DNA of 64,000 nt from Gemmataceae bacterium (GCA_019636445.1 JAHBXO010000022.1:1-64000), one strand, 5' to 3'. Shown: positions 10,817-19,629, counted from the stretch's first letter. The notes: a model not told the origin generated them from the letters alone. Translations and numbers: made by a program.

Positions 10817-12232
10817 TCAGAGTCGCTGGCTGTAGCGCCGACCGGGCTTGCCGTAGACGGTCTTCTTGGCCGCGGCCGGCGGTTCCTCGATCACGGTGTC
10901 GTCCGCCGGGGCACCGTCCACCGAAATCACGCGCACGCGATCGTCCGGGCGCTCCCGGCGCGTGTACGATTCGAAGCCGGGGATTTCGTCCTTGTCGATC
11001 AGCTTGTTGATGATCATCTCGATGTCGGTCAGGTGGCCACCCTGTTCGGGGGTCACGAACGAGATCGCGACACCGTCGCGGCCGATGCGTCCGGTGCGGC
11101 CGATCCGGTGGACGTAGTTCTCGATGTCCATCGGCAGGTCGTAGTTCACGACGTGCGAGATCCCCTCGACGTCGATGCCGCGGCTCATCACGTCGGTGGC
11201 GATCAGGTACTTCACCTTGCCGGCGCGGAAGGCAGCCGTGATCTTCTCGCGTTGCGATTGCGGCAGGTCGCCGTGGATGACCGCGACGCCGGGGACGACG
11301 TGCTTGAGGTTCCGGTACAGCCGGTCGGCCCAGCGCTTACGCTCGACGAAAATCAGGCACTGCCGGGGCTTCTCACGCTCAACCACGAGCTTGAGCAGGT
11401 CGAACTTCTTGTCTTCGTCCACCGTGATGTACTTCTGCTGGATCTTGTCGACCGTCAGTACGCTCGGCGACATGTTCAGGTGGATCGGGTTCCGCATGTA
11501 CCGGTGGACAAGTTTCTTGATCGAGTCCGGCACGGTGGCGCTCATGAGCAGCGTCTGGCGCTGTTCGGGGCAGCGGCGGAGGATGCGTTCGATGTCGGGT
11601 CGGAAGCCGATGTCGAGCATCCGGTCGGCCTCGTCGAGGACGACGTATTTGACGTTGTCCAGCGAGAGCGAGCCGCGGCGGAGGTGATCGATGATGCGGC
11701 CGGGGGTGCCGACGACGAGGTCGCAGCCCTTGGCGAGCGCGGCGAGCTGGCTGCCCATGCGGGCACCGCCGTAGACGGGCACGACGTGGAACCGGCTGCT
11801 GGTGGCGAGCTTGATGGCTTCGTTCGCCACCTGGACGGCGAGTTCGCGGGTCGGGCACATCACGAGGCCGATCGGGCCTTTGAGTTTGTGCGGCCGCCAG
11901 CGGTTCAGGAACGGAATGAGGAACGCGGCCGTCTTGCCCGTTCCCGTCTGTGCCTGGCCGATCACGTCCTGCCCGCGCATCGCCGGCGGGATCACCGCGC
12001 CTTGCACGGGCGTGGCGAACTTGTAACCGGCCTTCTCGACGGCGTCGAAGAGCGGGCGGATCAGCTTGAAATCGGCATACGCGATCTTGGGAGCGTCCTC
12101 GGAGCGCGTGACGATCTCCGGGGGAAGAGGTGGCTCGGACTCGCTATCAGGCGTGGCGGCTTCGGCGTCGTCGGGTTCGGGGAAGCTCGTCGGCAGGTCG
12201 GTCGCGTCGGGAGGTAAGGCTTCAGACTCCAT
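10817..12232 (-). CDS. DEAD-box ATP-dependent RNA helicase
   Basis: 471 residues. An acidic N-terminal extension (about 1-45) precedes a complete two-domain helicase core: Q-motif FATPVQ (72-77), Walker A AQTGTGKT (94-101), PTRELA (127-132), TPGR (176-179), DEAD (200-203), SAT, ATDVMSRGID and HRIGRTGR. The C-terminus is short and basic (KKTVYGKPGRRYSQRL), a likely RNA-binding tail. The core resembles the RhlE/RhlB/CshA groups, but the sequence alone does not fix the subfamily. It is probably involved in ribosome assembly or mRNA decay. Confidence 0.92.
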   Translation of the reverse strand: MESEALPPDATDLPTSFPEPDDAEAATPDSESEPPLPPEIVTRSEDAPKIAYADFKLIRPLFDAVEKAGYKFATPVQGAVIPPAMRGQDVIGQAQTGTGKTAAFLIPFLNRWRPHKLKGPIGLVMCPTRELAVQVANEAIKLATSSRFHVVPVYGGARMGSQLAALAKGCDLVVGTPGRIIDHLRRGSLSLDNVKYVVLDEADRMLDIGFRPDIERILRRCPEQRQTLLMSATVPDSIKKLVHRYMRNPIHLNMSPSVLTVDKIQQKYITVDEDKKFDLLKLVVEREKPRQCLIFVERKRWADRLYRNLKHVVPGVAVIHGDLPQSQREKITAAFRAGKVKYLIATDVMSRGIDVEGISHVVNYDLPMDIENYVHRIGRTGRIGRDGVAISFVTPEQGGHLTDIEMIINKLIDKDEIPGFESYTRRERPDDRVRVISVDGAPADDTVIEEPPAAAKKTVYGKPGRRYSQRL

Positions 12233-12367
12233 CGTTCCTGGGACTCATGGTCGGGGTGGATTGATTTGGACAATGATTAGGATATTGCGAACGGGCCGCG
12301 ATTGTCTAGGCGAACCGGAGAATTTGTATTGGTTCGCCTCGCCCTCCGGCCGTGGCAATCCTCCCGC

Positions 12368-13849
12368 TCAGCGACGCAGAGTCACTTCGTAAATGTGCTC
12401 GCCCATGTTGCGACCGTAGCCCGGCAATGGCGGCGCGACGAGTTGGAATCCGGATTCCGTCGCCGCGTACTCGAATGGCTTGGCGAAGAAAGGATCTTCC
12501 GGCACGGCCACGACGGTGACGGCGTCCAGCGACTTCGGGATCGCGCCGTTGTCGCTGGCGATCTGGAGCCGCACCGCCTCCAGCGCCCGGATCAACGCGA
12601 CGCGGCGCTCGAAGCGGGCCTGGGCGAAGTGGACCTTCTGCACGGCCGGGTACAGAAGCGTCATGACCGCAAAGAGCGCGTCGTCCTTCGCCTCGGCGCG
12701 AGCCTTCTTCGCCTGCCGGTCGATGCGTTCGAGTTCGGCGAACGCCTTGTGGGTCGGCAGGCTGAAGCACTTCACCTGGTCGTCCCACACGTCGCGATGC
12801 TTATAGATCGATCGGAGCAGCACGGCCTGCGCCGCGGGCATCGCGTCCACGTCCTTCTTCGCCAGCCCGCGCGCGAGCAATTCCTTCTTCGCCCCCGGTC
12901 CCTGCACGCCCGCCATCGCCGCGACGCCGACGTTCGCCGCCAGGTTTTCCAAACCGCCAAGCTCCCCAGCCGAAGCACCCGACAGGTTCTTGCACCAGTT
13001 CGCCAGCGTCGTCGTCGCCACGTCCTCGCTCACGGGGCCGCGCTCCATGTCCCGGAGCGCCGGGAGGAACCCTTCCTGAAAGCGCACTTCGCCGTCGAGC
13101 GCGAACCGGGGATTGATGAACGGCTTCGGCAGCGAGGTGAAGGCCCAATAAAGGTTGGGCGAATCGGTGCGGCCGATCCACTCGTCCACGCGGCCGATCA
13201 TCGCCGACGCCATCGCCTGCCCGACGAGGAACTCGATCAACGTGGTCCCTTCGCCGACATGCTTGGCCATCTGGAAACCGGTCTGCATCGAACGCAACGC
13301 ATCGGCGTATTTCTTCTCGCCCAGTTCCATCCGACATTTCAAGGACAAGATCCGCAGTGTCTCGCGGTTCCCCTGCACGCTCGGCAGCAGGCGGGAGATG
13401 TCCTCGGCTTTCATCCGTTCCGTCTGCCAGTCGCAGGTGGTTCGCCGGGCCGATTCGTCCAGTTCGGCGAGCAGGTCGCGATAGCCGAGGAGGAACGCCT
13501 CGATCTTCGCGGTTGGAAGTTGTTCGACGGGGGTCGAGCTCCAGCCATCGAGGAGTTCGTGTTGTTCCTGGGATTTCTTCGGGTCACGCGGCCATTCGGG
13601 CCGGACGATGACGGCGCGCTGGTAGCCGATGGCGGCGTTGCCCGACACGCGGTCGCGGGAGTGGGGAAGCAACTCGTATTTCAGCAACGGCTTCGGCGCG
13701 GGAGTGGCGCTGATGGCGAGCTTGGTCGTCCAGAGCGCGGGATCGGGTGCCGCGGCGGGCCGATCGGGGCCGTCCTTCTCGCGGTTCTGCCCATGCGAGG
13801 TCGAGAGCGCGAAGAGTGGGATGGCGATGACGAACAGGAATCGGATCAT
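12368..13849 (-). CDS. Secreted protein of an ECF-sigma operon
   Basis: 493 residues with a signal peptide (MIRFLFVIAIPLFALSTSHG). I recognise no enzymatic family. The mature part is mostly helical and contains a long central region rich in Ala, Glu and Arg. Near the C-terminus, the segment LIRALEAVRLQIASDNGAIPKSLDAV resembles the pilin-like LEAYRADHGxYPxSL signature seen in many planctomycete secreted proteins. It starts 4 bp after the stop of the membrane-protein gene and is the third gene of the sigma-factor operon. A role in an envelope function controlled by that sigma factor is an inference. Confidence 0.75.
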   Translation of the reverse strand: MIRFLFVIAIPLFALSTSHGQNREKDGPDRPAAAPDPALWTTKLAISATPAPKPLLKYELLPHSRDRVSGNAAIGYQRAVIVRPEWPRDPKKSQEQHELLDGWSSTPVEQLPTAKIEAFLLGYRDLLAELDESARRTTCDWQTERMKAEDISRLLPSVQGNRETLRILSLKCRMELGEKKYADALRSMQTGFQMAKHVGEGTTLIEFLVGQAMASAMIGRVDEWIGRTDSPNLYWAFTSLPKPFINPRFALDGEVRFQEGFLPALRDMERGPVSEDVATTTLANWCKNLSGASAGELGGLENLAANVGVAAMAGVQGPGAKKELLARGLAKKDVDAMPAAQAVLLRSIYKHRDVWDDQVKCFSLPTHKAFAELERIDRQAKKARAEAKDDALFAVMTLLYPAVQKVHFAQARFERRVALIRALEAVRLQIASDNGAIPKSLDAVTVVAVPEDPFFAKPFEYAATESGFQLVAPPLPGYGRNMGEHIYEVTLRR

Positions 13850-13853
13850 GGGG

Positions 13854-14438
13854 TCACTCGTCGCGTTCGGGCATTGGCTTGGTTGTCGGTCGGCCGTGGA
13901 TGGCGAAGGTGCCGCGCGGCAACTGAAGCGAATCTTCGAGTTTGCCGACGTCCAGGTTCGGCGACGGGGCGATCGGATTGGGCAGAGCGTTCACGCCGAG
14001 CGTGAGCACGTTCGAGCGGAGTTGCAGGTACTTCGCGACGGCGGCGGTGGCGTCGGCGTCCTCGGCGGTCGAGGGTGCGGTGGCCGGCGCGGATTTCGGC
14101 GGGACCGCGGGGGCCATGTACTTCGTGGCGGGGGCCGTCGGGGTCTGCGGAGTGGATTCGGCAAACGGCACGGACCCGCCGCCGCGCGAGTTCGGCGGGA
14201 AGTCGGACAGGGCGATACCGACGCCGACGAGGAGGCACGCGGCGACGGCCTGGCCGCAGACGATCCGCTTCCAGAAGGTCACGTCGCGGTCGCGCCCGGC
14301 GGCGCCGGCGGCGAACATGAGCTGGTCGCGGTTCGCCGTCGACGGCATCGGTTCGAGCGCGGCCAGCGCCCGCGCGAGCGGGTCGCCGGCGCAGAGCGCC
14401 GAGTCGGTCAGCGGGTCGTTTTCGTTTGCGGCGGGCAT
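13854..14438 (-). CDS. Single-pass membrane protein, probable anti-sigma partner
   Basis: 194 residues from the ATG at 14438. A cytoplasmic N-terminus of about 55 residues (DPLARALAALEPMPS, RDQLMFAAG) precedes one membrane helix (about 60-80, IVCGQAVAACLLVGVGIAL). A Pro/Thr/Ala-rich extracytoplasmic region follows. This layout and the position directly after an ECF sigma gene are those of planctomycete anti-sigma-like partners, although no zinc-binding HxxxCxxC motif is present. The start lies 31 bp inside the end of the sigma gene, an unusually long overlap that implies coupled translation. Confidence 0.75.
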   Translation of the reverse strand: MPAANENDPLTDSALCAGDPLARALAALEPMPSTANRDQLMFAAGAAGRDRDVTFWKRIVCGQAVAACLLVGVGIALSDFPPNSRGGGSVPFAESTPQTPTAPATKYMAPAVPPKSAPATAPSTAEDADATAAVAKYLQLRSNVLTLGVNALPNPIAPSPNLDVGKLEDSLQLPRGTFAIHGRPTTKPMPERDE

Positions 14439-14911
14439 GATTTCACACCGAGTTTGTCGCGGAGCAGGTCGAGGCCGAGCGCGAACCGGCGGTAGCACGT
14501 GCTGGCGCTGCCGCCGACCATGCCGGCAATCTGTTCGAAGGTCAAGCCGCCCCACAGGTGGGCGACCATGATTTCGCGGATTTCGTCGGGCAGTTGCTGG
14601 AGGGCGGCCGCGGCCGTGCGGGCGTCGAGCCCGGTGGGGTCTTCCGTGGGGACGAACCAGAGCGGGGCGTTCGTCGCCGCCAGGTTTTCATATTTCTGCC
14701 GGCGACGGGCCGACCGGCCGGCGTCGATGGCGGCGTTCCGTACCACGCGGAACAGCCACGCGACGAGGTTGTCCGGCACCACCCGCTGGCGGACGAGCTT
14801 CAGAAACGCCGTCTGCACCACGTCTTCCGGCGTGGCGCACCACTGCCGGGCGTACAGCGTCAGCGCCGCCGCGTGCTTGTCGACCAGCCGTGCCAGTTCG
14901 TCCGGTCCCAT
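14408..14911 (-). CDS. ECF RNA polymerase sigma factor
   Basis: 167 residues. Region 2 (about 5-70) contains YARQWCATPEDVVQTAFLKLVRQ and the downstream WLFRVVRNAAIDAGRSARRR, typical of sigma-2 contacts with the -10 element. Region 4 (about 108-160) contains LPDEIREIMVAHLWGGLTFEQIAGMVGGSASTCYRRF (quoted here as a span, 106-142 or so), which is the helix-turn-helix for the -35 element. It is the first gene of a three-gene operon with a membrane protein and a secreted protein. It probably responds to an envelope or extracellular cue relayed by the membrane partner. Confidence 0.9.
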   Translation of the reverse strand: MGPDELARLVDKHAAALTLYARQWCATPEDVVQTAFLKLVRQRVVPDNLVAWLFRVVRNAAIDAGRSARRRQKYENLAATNAPLWFVPTEDPTGLDARTAAAALQQLPDEIREIMVAHLWGGLTFEQIAGMVGGSASTCYRRFALGLDLLRDKLGVKSCPPQTKTTR

Positions 14912-15059
14912 CGCAGGTAAGACGGCGGGAATCGTCGGCCATTTCGCGGAAATCGCGGCCGGTCGACACCGTCAGCATAGCCGATTTGAAAAAATCGTCG
15001 GCAAGTCGCGAACCTGGCCGCGTTCGGGTGCATCCTTCCTCCCAACCTGGAGGCGAGTC

Positions 15060-15104
15060 ATGAAGAACACGAGCCAGAATCGAAACCCCAGAACCGCCGG
15101 GTAG
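15060..15104 (+). CDS. Possible 14-codon peptide ahead of a terminator and tRNAs
   Basis: ATG at 15060 with GGAGG (15049-15053) 6 nt upstream encodes MKNTSQNRNPRTAG and stops with TAG. A strong intrinsic terminator follows 25 nt later, then tRNA-Asn. The spacing of Shine-Dalgarno, start, stop and terminator is what a leader-peptide or attenuator unit would show, but at this length it could be chance. Confidence 0.35.
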   Translation: MKNTSQNRNPRTAG

Positions 15105-15129
15105 CCCCCTCGCGATCGTCGCAACGCAT

Positions 15130-15175
15130 CGACGGCCGAGCCTCCCGACGGGGACGCTCGGCCGTCGCTGTTTTC
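15130..15175 (+). terminator. Intrinsic terminator just upstream of tRNA-Asn
   Basis: A 12-bp perfect stem, CGACGGCCGAGC (15130-15141) with GCTCGGCCGTCG (15156-15167), is followed by CTGTTTTC. It ends 3 nt before the mature tRNA-Asn 5' end, so the tRNA promoter would have to overlap it, or termination must be conditional. Confidence 0.75.
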
Positions 15176-15177
15176 AC

Positions 15178-15249
15178 AGTGGTGTAGCCCAACGGTAAGG
15201 CAGCTCCCTGTTAAGGAGTTGATTGCTGGTTCGACTCCAGCCACCACTG
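15178..15249 (+). tRNA. tRNA-Asn (GTT)
   Basis: Acceptor AGTGGTG pairs with CACCACT. The anticodon arm is GCTCC-CTGTTAA-GGAGT with anticodon GTT, the T arm is GCTGG-TTCGACT-CCAGC and the discriminator is G. The variable loop has 5 nt. The structure is canonical, and no CCA is encoded. Confidence 0.95.
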
Positions 15250-15253
15250 CTTC

Positions 15254-15363
15254 CAGTGCGGAGTGCGGAGTGCGGAGTGCGGAGTGAAAACCAAGACCGG
15301 CGACAAGGAACTCCCCGGCTTTCTGTCTTTCACTCCGAACTCCGCACTCCCCACTCCGCACTC
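15254..15363. repeat. Heptamer hairpin element (GTGCGGA type)
   Basis: The left arm is a run of four to five GTGCGGA heptamers (15254-15287) ending TGAAAA. A core of about 40 nt follows, then TTTCACTCC and a right arm of inverse heptamers (TCCGCAC with variants to 15363). It sits between tRNA-Asn and tRNA-Gln. It folds into one long imperfect hairpin. Confidence 0.85.
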
Positions 15364-15368
15364 GAAAC

Positions 15369-15439
15369 ACGGGGATCGGCTAACGGTAGGCCGGCGGTCT
15401 CTGAAGCCGCTCGTGAAGGTTCGAATCCTTCTCCCCGTA
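15369..15439 (+). tRNA. tRNA-Gln (CTG)
   Basis: Acceptor ACGGGGA pairs with TCCCCGT and the discriminator is A. The D arm is GGC-TAACGGTAG-GCC. The anticodon arm is GCGGT-CTCTGAA-GCCGC with anticodon CTG, and the T arm is GAAGG-TTCGAAT-CCTTC. Confidence 0.95.
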
Positions 15440-15442
15440 TTT

Positions 15443-15549
15443 CCAGTGCGGAATGCGGAGTGCGGAATGCGGAGTGAAAACCAAGGCCGGCGACAAAGAA
15501 ACTCCCCCGGCTTTCCGTCTTTCACTCCGCACTCCGCACTCCGCACTGG
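15443..15549. repeat. Heptamer hairpin element, second copy
   Basis: The ends CCAGTGCGG and CCGCACTGG are exact inverses. Arms of mixed GTGCGGA/ATGCGGA heptamers close a core nearly identical to that of the copy at 15254 (CCAAGGCCGGCGACAAAG... against CCAAGACCGGCGACAAGG...). It follows tRNA-Gln directly. Confidence 0.85.
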
Positions 15550-15561
15550 TTTGGTCCTCAC

Positions 15562-15615
15562 GGCGAGCCTCCGGGTGACGCGGTCTTCGGACCCGCCCCG
15601 GAGGCTCGTCATTTT
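15562..15615 (+). terminator. Intrinsic terminator after the tRNA pair
   Basis: GGCGAGCCTCCGGG (15562-15575) pairs with CCCGGAGGCTCGTC (15597-15610), enclosing a GGTC-TTCG-GACC mini-hairpin, and is followed by ATTTTC. It is well placed to end transcription of the tRNA-Asn/tRNA-Gln unit. Confidence 0.75.
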
Positions 15616-15669
15616 CCCAACGGATACGATCGCCCGACTTCTGATGTGGTCCCGTTCGCCAGTTGGAAC

Positions 15670-15709
15670 TGTCTTTCACTCCGCATTCCGCACTCCGCAC
15701 TCCGCACTT
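15670..15709. repeat. Single heptamer arm abutting a coding region
   Basis: GTCTTTCACTCC followed by TCCGCAT and TCCGCAC heptamers; only the right half of a hairpin element is present. It ends 3 nt from the stop of the sigma-54-type regulator gene. Confidence 0.7.
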
Positions 15710-15712
15710 CTT

Positions 15713-17677
15713 TCAGTCGCTTTCGGTCGCGTTGCTGGCGATGACTTCCTCGCGGACGATCCCCTTCTTCTTCAGCTTCGTATGCAGCGTGTCGCGGGAC
15801 ATGCCGAGAATTTGCGACGCCCGGCTGACGTTGCCGTTGGTCTGCTTGAGCGCCTTGCGGATCGCCCACGTCTCCAGGTCGTCGATGCTCAGGCTCGACG
15901 GCACCTCGCCCGACGTCGCCGGCACGGCTTCGGAGATCGACGTGATCGCCAGATCGGCCGCATCGATGGTGTCGCCTTCGCACATCACGGCGGCGCTCTC
16001 CAGGACGGCGCGCAACTGACGCACGTTCCCGGGCCAGGCGTACGCCTGCAGTTTGCGGATCGCCGCCGGCTTCAGGTGAAACACCTTGCGGCACTGCACG
16101 CTCAGCCGGTCCAGGAAGAAGCCCGCGAGTTCGACGACGTCCTCGACGTGCTCGCGCAGCGGCGGGACCTTGAGCGGAATGACCTTCAGGCGGAAGAGGA
16201 GATCCTGGCGGAACTTTCCGGCCTTCACTTCCTTGTCGAGATCGCGGTGCGTGGCGGCGACGACGCGCACGTCCACCTTCACATCCTTCGTGCCGCCGAC
16301 GGGGCGGAACGGCTTGCCTTCGATGACGCGCAGGAGCTTGGCCTGGCATTCGAGCGAGAGTTCGCCGACTTCGTCCAGGAAGAGCGTGCCTTCGTCGGCC
16401 TGTTCGAAAAGTCCGGGGTGGTCGCGGTCCGCCCCGCTGAACGCGCCCTTGCGGTAGCCGAACAACTCGGCTTCCAGCAGCGTCGGCGCGATCGCGGCGC
16501 AGTTGACCACCACGAGCGGCCCGGCGGCGCGGTTGCTCTGCCGGTGCAACGCCTGCGCGACCAATTCCTTGCCCGAACCGCTCTCGCCGTGGATGAGCAC
16601 GGTGAACGGCAGCGGCGCCGCCTTGGCGATCTGCTGCCGCAGGCCCATCATCGCGTTGCTGTCGCCGATCAGTTCGTCCGCCGTCGGCACCGCGGCGCGG
16701 AGGCGATTGTTCTCGGCCTCCAGCTTGCGGCGATAGCGATGTAGTTCGAGCGCCTTGCCCAGGTAACCGCTCACGGCTTCGATGAAGCGAACGTCCCGGT
16801 CCGCGAACGCGCTGCCGGTGCGGTAGACGTGTACGGCGGCATACAGGTCGCCCCGCGCCGCCAGCGGCAGGCAAAGCGCGTCCTGATAGGCGAAGAGACT
16901 TTCGGTCGGCGGGCGCAAGGCGTCCACTTTCCCCGGATCGCTCGACAACCAGACCGTCTTTCGCTCGACGCGCACGCGCTCCGTCATCCGCCGGCTCAGC
17001 GGCGCGTCCACCGCCGCCGCTTCCGGCAGAATGAACTTCGGCGTCGGATCGTTCGGGTCGAGATTCAGATAGCCCGCGACCTTGGCCGTCGTCTGGTTGA
17101 CGATCGCGCGCAGCGCGAGGCGGATCAGTTCGTTCGCGTCCCGCATGTCGACGGCGGCCGTCATGAATCGCGTCAGCGCGGTCAGTTCGTCCAGCTTCGA
17201 TTGCGAGGCGGCCACTTCCGCTTCGGTCAGCCGGGCGGGGAATCGCTCGGGGTTGAAGCCGGTCTTGGTGGCCTGCACCGGCTCCGGCGGCGGCGTACGG
17301 CGGTCGAGGCCCGGCTTGCCGTTCGTGTACAACGGCAGCGTATCCGTGGCCCGCGCCACCGGAGGCGGCGTCACCGTGCTCCCCGAAACCGCCTGGAAGC
17401 GGACCACCGCATCGCCGATCTGGATGACCGAACCGTCGTTCAGTTCGGCCGCGCCGGTCACTTTCGAACCGTTCACCTTCGTACCGTTCAAGCCGAAGTC
17501 GCGCACCACCCAGCGGCCGTCTTCGAAATAGACCTTTGCATGCAGGCGCGACGCGAGATCGTCCTTGATGACGACCGAACTGTCGCGGCTGCGGCCGAGA
17601 GTCGCTGGCTGGCCCGGTGCCAGATCATAGGTGCTTGGCGATCCTTCGCCGTTTTCGACGCATAGCCTCGCTCGCAT
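15713..17677 (-). CDS. FHA-GAF-AAA+ sigma-54-type transcriptional activator
   Basis: 654 residues from the ATG at 17677, preceded by GAGGA; an upstream ATG would add 20 poorly conserved residues. The FHA domain (about 5-96) has GRSRDSS, SRLHAKV and NGTKVNG and binds phosphothreonine. A GAF-like sensor occupies about 140-310. The AAA+ domain has Walker A GESGSGKE (about 362), GAFSGA (about 410; a variant of the GAFTGA loop that contacts sigma-54) and Walker B GTLFLDEVGEL. The C-terminal Fis-type helix-turn-helix includes NVSRASQILGMSRDTLHTKL. Pairing FHA with Ser/Thr kinases is a known planctomycete and myxobacterial theme, and two kinases lie 10 kb away; a link is only inference. Confidence 0.92.
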   Translation of the reverse strand: MRARLCVENGEGSPSTYDLAPGQPATLGRSRDSSVVIKDDLASRLHAKVYFEDGRWVVRDFGLNGTKVNGSKVTGAAELNDGSVIQIGDAVVRFQAVSGSTVTPPPVARATDTLPLYTNGKPGLDRRTPPPEPVQATKTGFNPERFPARLTEAEVAASQSKLDELTALTRFMTAAVDMRDANELIRLALRAIVNQTTAKVAGYLNLDPNDPTPKFILPEAAAVDAPLSRRMTERVRVERKTVWLSSDPGKVDALRPPTESLFAYQDALCLPLAARGDLYAAVHVYRTGSAFADRDVRFIEAVSGYLGKALELHRYRRKLEAENNRLRAAVPTADELIGDSNAMMGLRQQIAKAAPLPFTVLIHGESGSGKELVAQALHRQSNRAAGPLVVVNCAAIAPTLLEAELFGYRKGAFSGADRDHPGLFEQADEGTLFLDEVGELSLECQAKLLRVIEGKPFRPVGGTKDVKVDVRVVAATHRDLDKEVKAGKFRQDLLFRLKVIPLKVPPLREHVEDVVELAGFFLDRLSVQCRKVFHLKPAAIRKLQAYAWPGNVRQLRAVLESAAVMCEGDTIDAADLAITSISEAVPATSGEVPSSLSIDDLETWAIRKALKQTNGNVSRASQILGMSRDTLHTKLKKKGIVREEVIASNATESD

Positions 17678-17897
17678 GGCTTCCTCGCTAGACTCGTTGG
17701 GGACGCCGGGTGGGCGACCCGTCGGAGGTCCCGACACAATGCAATCCGTGCAACCATAGCACGCGGGCGACGCAAGAATTTATTGCCGCGCCGATTCATC
17801 CGCCGGGGTGAAATCTTCGCGCGCGGCGAAATCCGAGGGCGGTTCGGACAAGGAAGAGACGCACGAACCCGTGATCGGGATTCACACGGAACAACGG

Positions 17898-17937
17898 GAA
17901 AACAAAACGCCGGCGCGACCTCGTCGCGCCGGCGCGG
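17898..17937 (-). terminator. Intrinsic terminator of the DUF11 protein gene
   Basis: A 12-bp perfect stem (17908-17919 with 17923-17934, arm CGCCGGCGCGAC) has a 3-nt loop. On the minus strand it is followed by GTTTTGTTTTCCC. It lies 22 nt past the stop codon. Confidence 0.9.
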
Positions 17938-17958
17938 AGAATTGAGTTCCAACTCGAC

Positions 17959-19500
17959 TTATCGCACCTTTGCCTTGAACTTCACGACCCCACCCTGACC
18001 GGGCTGGAGCGTGCCGGGGATCTCGAACTTCACGATGCTCGACCCGTTCGTATTCGGCGAGATCGTCAGGTTCGTCGGCCGGTCGGATAGGCCGGACCCC
18101 GCGACGTATTCCAGGCGCGGCGACAGGTTGTCGCTCAGCACGAGGTCCGACACCGGCAGTGCCGTGTCGTTCTTGTACTTCAGCGTGAACGTCACCTCGT
18201 CGCCGATCTTCACGCCGGACTTCGGCTCGACCGATTTCGTCACCACCATCTCGTTCGGGAAGTTCACCAGTTCGTCCGGCTCGACGGCGGACTTCACGAC
18301 TTGCGTGCCATTGAAGTTGAACGTCGCCTTCACGCTGCTGGCGCTGAGGATGACTTCGGCCCCCTGGCGGCCGACCTGCTCCATCGCGCGGATCGGCAGT
18401 TCGAGGCCAACCGGCTTGAGCCGATCGCTGACGGCCTGCGGCAGCGTCGTCGTCCGCGCCGCGCTGCTCGCCTCGCGCTGCTGCCAGCCCTGCAGGCGAT
18501 ACGCGAAGTACAGACCCTTCGGGTTCAGCTCGACCTTCTGCACGGCGAAGCGCGGCACACAGACGCACACCTTGTTGGACGTCGTCACCTTGCGCTTCGC
18601 CCCCTGCGTGTATTCCAGGGCCACGTCCGTGGCGTCGAGGCCGCCGAGTTCGCCGTCGTCGCGGATGCCGAGCGGGTTCTTCGTGTCGCCGCCGTCGGTC
18701 AGGCATTCCTCCGTCATCGGCTTCGGGCCGAGAATCGGATCGTACAGCGGGATGCCGGTCCAGGCGAGCGGCGGCGGCACCGCCGGGCTGGCGAGCTTCC
18801 CTTCGCCCGGCAGCAGGATCGTGCCGGGGATCGCGGCGCGGCGGAGCTCCTCGGCCGTCGGCACGCGGTTGCCGATTCGCACGATCATCACGATCCGCCC
18901 ATTGTCGGCCGCGGCACCGATCGCGTCCTCGTCGGTGTCGGCGATCTGTTCGAGCGGCCGGTCCGCGGTCGTCTTCGCCGGCACCGCCTTCTCGGGGTCC
19001 TCGAGATAGACGACCTTCGTCAGCAGCGAACCGTCGGCGGCCTTCGCGAGATCGTCGGCGGCGAAGGCGATGGCGGCGGCGTAGTCCATGTAGTTCATGC
19101 CGGGCCGCGGCGCGAGCGAGCCGCGCACTTCAATCTCGGGGTAAAGCGACTCGTTGGGCCGGTTCGGCAGCCCGGTGAGTTGGACGCGATAGACGTAGCC
19201 GGGGCGGAAGCCGAAGGTGCCGCCGGCGGCGTGGACCTTCATGGCGTCGGTACCGGGCATCGTGGCGACGCGAACGCCCTCGGGCAGCGTGAACTTGACG
19301 GCGAGCAGCGGCGCGGGGGCGAGCGCCGGGCACGGCTGGGCGATCGGCGGCTGCGCGGGCCACGGCTGAAGCATGTGCATCCGGGGCGCGGGCACCGGCG
19401 GACAGTTCCCCGTCGCGCACGACGGGCCAGCCTTACCGGGGTGCGTCCCGGTCGCCAACGGAGCGAGCAGCAGCAGCGACGCGAAGTTCATGATGGCCAT
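17959..19500 (-). CDS. Secreted protein with C-terminal DUF11 domain
   Basis: 513 residues. The signal peptide MAIMNFASLLLLAPLATG is followed by a Cys/Pro-rich segment (GPSCATGNCPP). The C-terminal 110 residues or so (EMVVTKSVEPKSGVKIGDEV ... LTISPNT) match the DUF11 beta-sandwich repeat found in surface proteins. The middle carries the pieces VYRVQLTGLPNRP, YPEIEV, VVYLEDPE and IVRIGN, which recur in the neighbouring gene product (19630-20724), so the two are paralogous in that domain. Probably extracellular or wall-associated. It has its own strong terminator and lies 129 bp downstream of its paralogue. Confidence 0.8.
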   Translation of the reverse strand: MAIMNFASLLLLAPLATGTHPGKAGPSCATGNCPPVPAPRMHMLQPWPAQPPIAQPCPALAPAPLLAVKFTLPEGVRVATMPGTDAMKVHAAGGTFGFRPGYVYRVQLTGLPNRPNESLYPEIEVRGSLAPRPGMNYMDYAAAIAFAADDLAKAADGSLLTKVVYLEDPEKAVPAKTTADRPLEQIADTDEDAIGAAADNGRIVMIVRIGNRVPTAEELRRAAIPGTILLPGEGKLASPAVPPPLAWTGIPLYDPILGPKPMTEECLTDGGDTKNPLGIRDDGELGGLDATDVALEYTQGAKRKVTTSNKVCVCVPRFAVQKVELNPKGLYFAYRLQGWQQREASSAARTTTLPQAVSDRLKPVGLELPIRAMEQVGRQGAEVILSASSVKATFNFNGTQVVKSAVEPDELVNFPNEMVVTKSVEPKSGVKIGDEVTFTLKYKNDTALPVSDLVLSDNLSPRLEYVAGSGLSDRPTNLTISPNTNGSSIVKFEIPGTLQPGQGGVVKFKAKVR

Positions 19501-19563
19501 CCCATCGAGTGAGATCGTTTAACGGCGACGCGGAAGCTTTGCGGAGCGAAGCGCGAAGCCCTC

Positions 19564-19611
19564 AAAACAAAAAGGCGGCGCCGTCGGTCAATCGTGTCCG
19601 TCGGCACCGCC
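19564..19611 (-). terminator. Intrinsic terminator after the lipoprotein gene
   Basis: GGCGGCGCCGTCGG (19574-19587) pairs with CCGTCGGCACCGCC (19598-19611). On the minus strand the stem runs into CTTTTTGTTTTG. Confidence 0.9.
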
Positions 19612-19629
19612 CCGTCGTATTCGTTCGAC

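Noticed and set aside
12308..12339. 9-bp hairpin (AGGCGAACC...GGTTCGCCT)
   Set aside because: It has a weak, large loop, no T-tract and no clear regulatory context; not listed as a terminator.
15211..15700. Small proteins rich in NAECGM / RIPHSAF motifs
   Set aside because: These are translations of the heptamer hairpin repeats and tRNA spacers, not genes; the same pattern recurs at 20600-21000 and 30600-31800.
15254..15710. CRISPR-like array
   Set aside because: Units are 7 nt and contiguous or inverted, with no unique spacers and no cas genes.
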